A stretch of DNA of 5,664 nt from Anaerolineales bacterium UBA6663 (GTDB lineage Bacteria; Chloroflexota; Anaerolineae; Anaerolineales; UBA6663). The notes beneath the pieces are model-generated. The model saw only the letters and a list, made by a program, of their open reading frames with translations. It was not told the DNA's origin and made no database searches. Below are positions 5,581 to 5,664 of the stretch, in pieces. Both the position numbers and the translations under genes were made by a program. Where the stretch lies: assembly GCA_002455335.1 (NCBI GenBank), contig DKKP01000093.1, forward strand, positions 1 to 5,664. Direction: 5' to 3'. The number at the start of each line of letters is the position of its first letter. Position 1 is the first letter of the stretch.

Positions 5581-5664
5581 GGCCCGATGCCAAATCATCA
5601 TGCGCCGCGCCACCCCGCCCGGCGGCCATCGGCCCGATGCCAAATCATCATGCGCCGCGCCACC
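5581..5664. repeat. Two copies of a 34-bp direct repeat, period 50 bp
   Basis: Copies at 5581-5614 and 5631-5664 are identical; each begins GGCCCGATGCCAAATC and ends GCGCCGCGCCACC. The 16-bp spacer (5615-5630) is unrelated to the flank left of the first copy. The second copy ends at the last base of the window, so the true number of copies is unknown. The 16-bp spacer is too short for CRISPR, and the 50-bp period is not a multiple of three, so the array does not encode a regular peptide repeat. Confidence 0.75.

Noticed and set aside
5572..5664. Minus-strand frame open from the window end to TAG at 5572-5574, as a possible C-terminus of an upstream gene
   Set aside because: It reads through the 34-bp repeat in two different frames and stops in the palindrome, so it is more likely chance openness of repeat DNA; no family recognised.
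5581..5664. CRISPR array
   Set aside because: Only two repeats with a 16-bp spacer, no dyad typical of CRISPR repeats, and no cas genes.

Overview
The window is GC-rich and gene-dense. From left to right it holds four genes plus the start of a fifth. (1) Positions 1-227, minus strand: the N-terminus of a MaoC-type enoyl-CoA hydratase, probably the hydratase half of a bifunctional hydratase/phosphate acetyltransferase. (2) Positions 228-430: a divergent intergenic region with a minus-strand promoter, a perfect 15-bp palindrome that resembles a PhaR operator, and a hairpin. (3) Positions 431-2964, plus strand: a two-gene operon, hoxF-hoxU, encoding the NADH-dehydrogenase (diaphorase) module of an NAD-linked [NiFe] hydrogenase. 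The genes overlap by ATGA. (4) Positions 2963-3034: a long imperfect hairpin built from 7-bp repeats, between convergent operons. (5) Positions 5410-3049, minus strand: a two-gene ABC-2 type transporter operon made of an ATPase and a permease whose C-terminal half looks like the SpoIIM/DUF95 family. (6) Positions 5411-5664: a promoter with almost no leader, a 32-bp perfect palindrome, and two copies of a 34-bp direct repeat, the second ending exactly at the last base.

The organism is not clear, and the two ends give different signals. The left end looks proteobacterial: MaoC-Pta type N-terminus, Shine-Dalgarno-led genes, a polyhydroxyalkanoate-type operator, and leucine encoded almost only by CTG. 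The right end looks more like a Chloroflexota-type genome: heptamer-repeat hairpin, palindromic intergenic repeats, an apparently leaderless ABC gene, a SpoIIM-fused permease, and leucine mostly CTC. The change falls inside hoxF, near positions 1080-1200. There the protein also seems to switch from one HoxF subtype to another. This suggests a natural mosaic or a chimeric metagenome contig, and the sequence alone does not decide between them.

Functionally, HoxF would hold FMN and the NAD(H) site, and HoxU would carry electrons through iron-sulfur clusters to a hydrogenase (HoxYH) or another partner. No hydrogenase subunits follow hoxU here: the operon ends at the hairpin and meets the ABC operon. 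The ABC pair is a self-contained transporter of unknown substrate. I see no mobile-element genes, tRNA, rRNA or CRISPR array.
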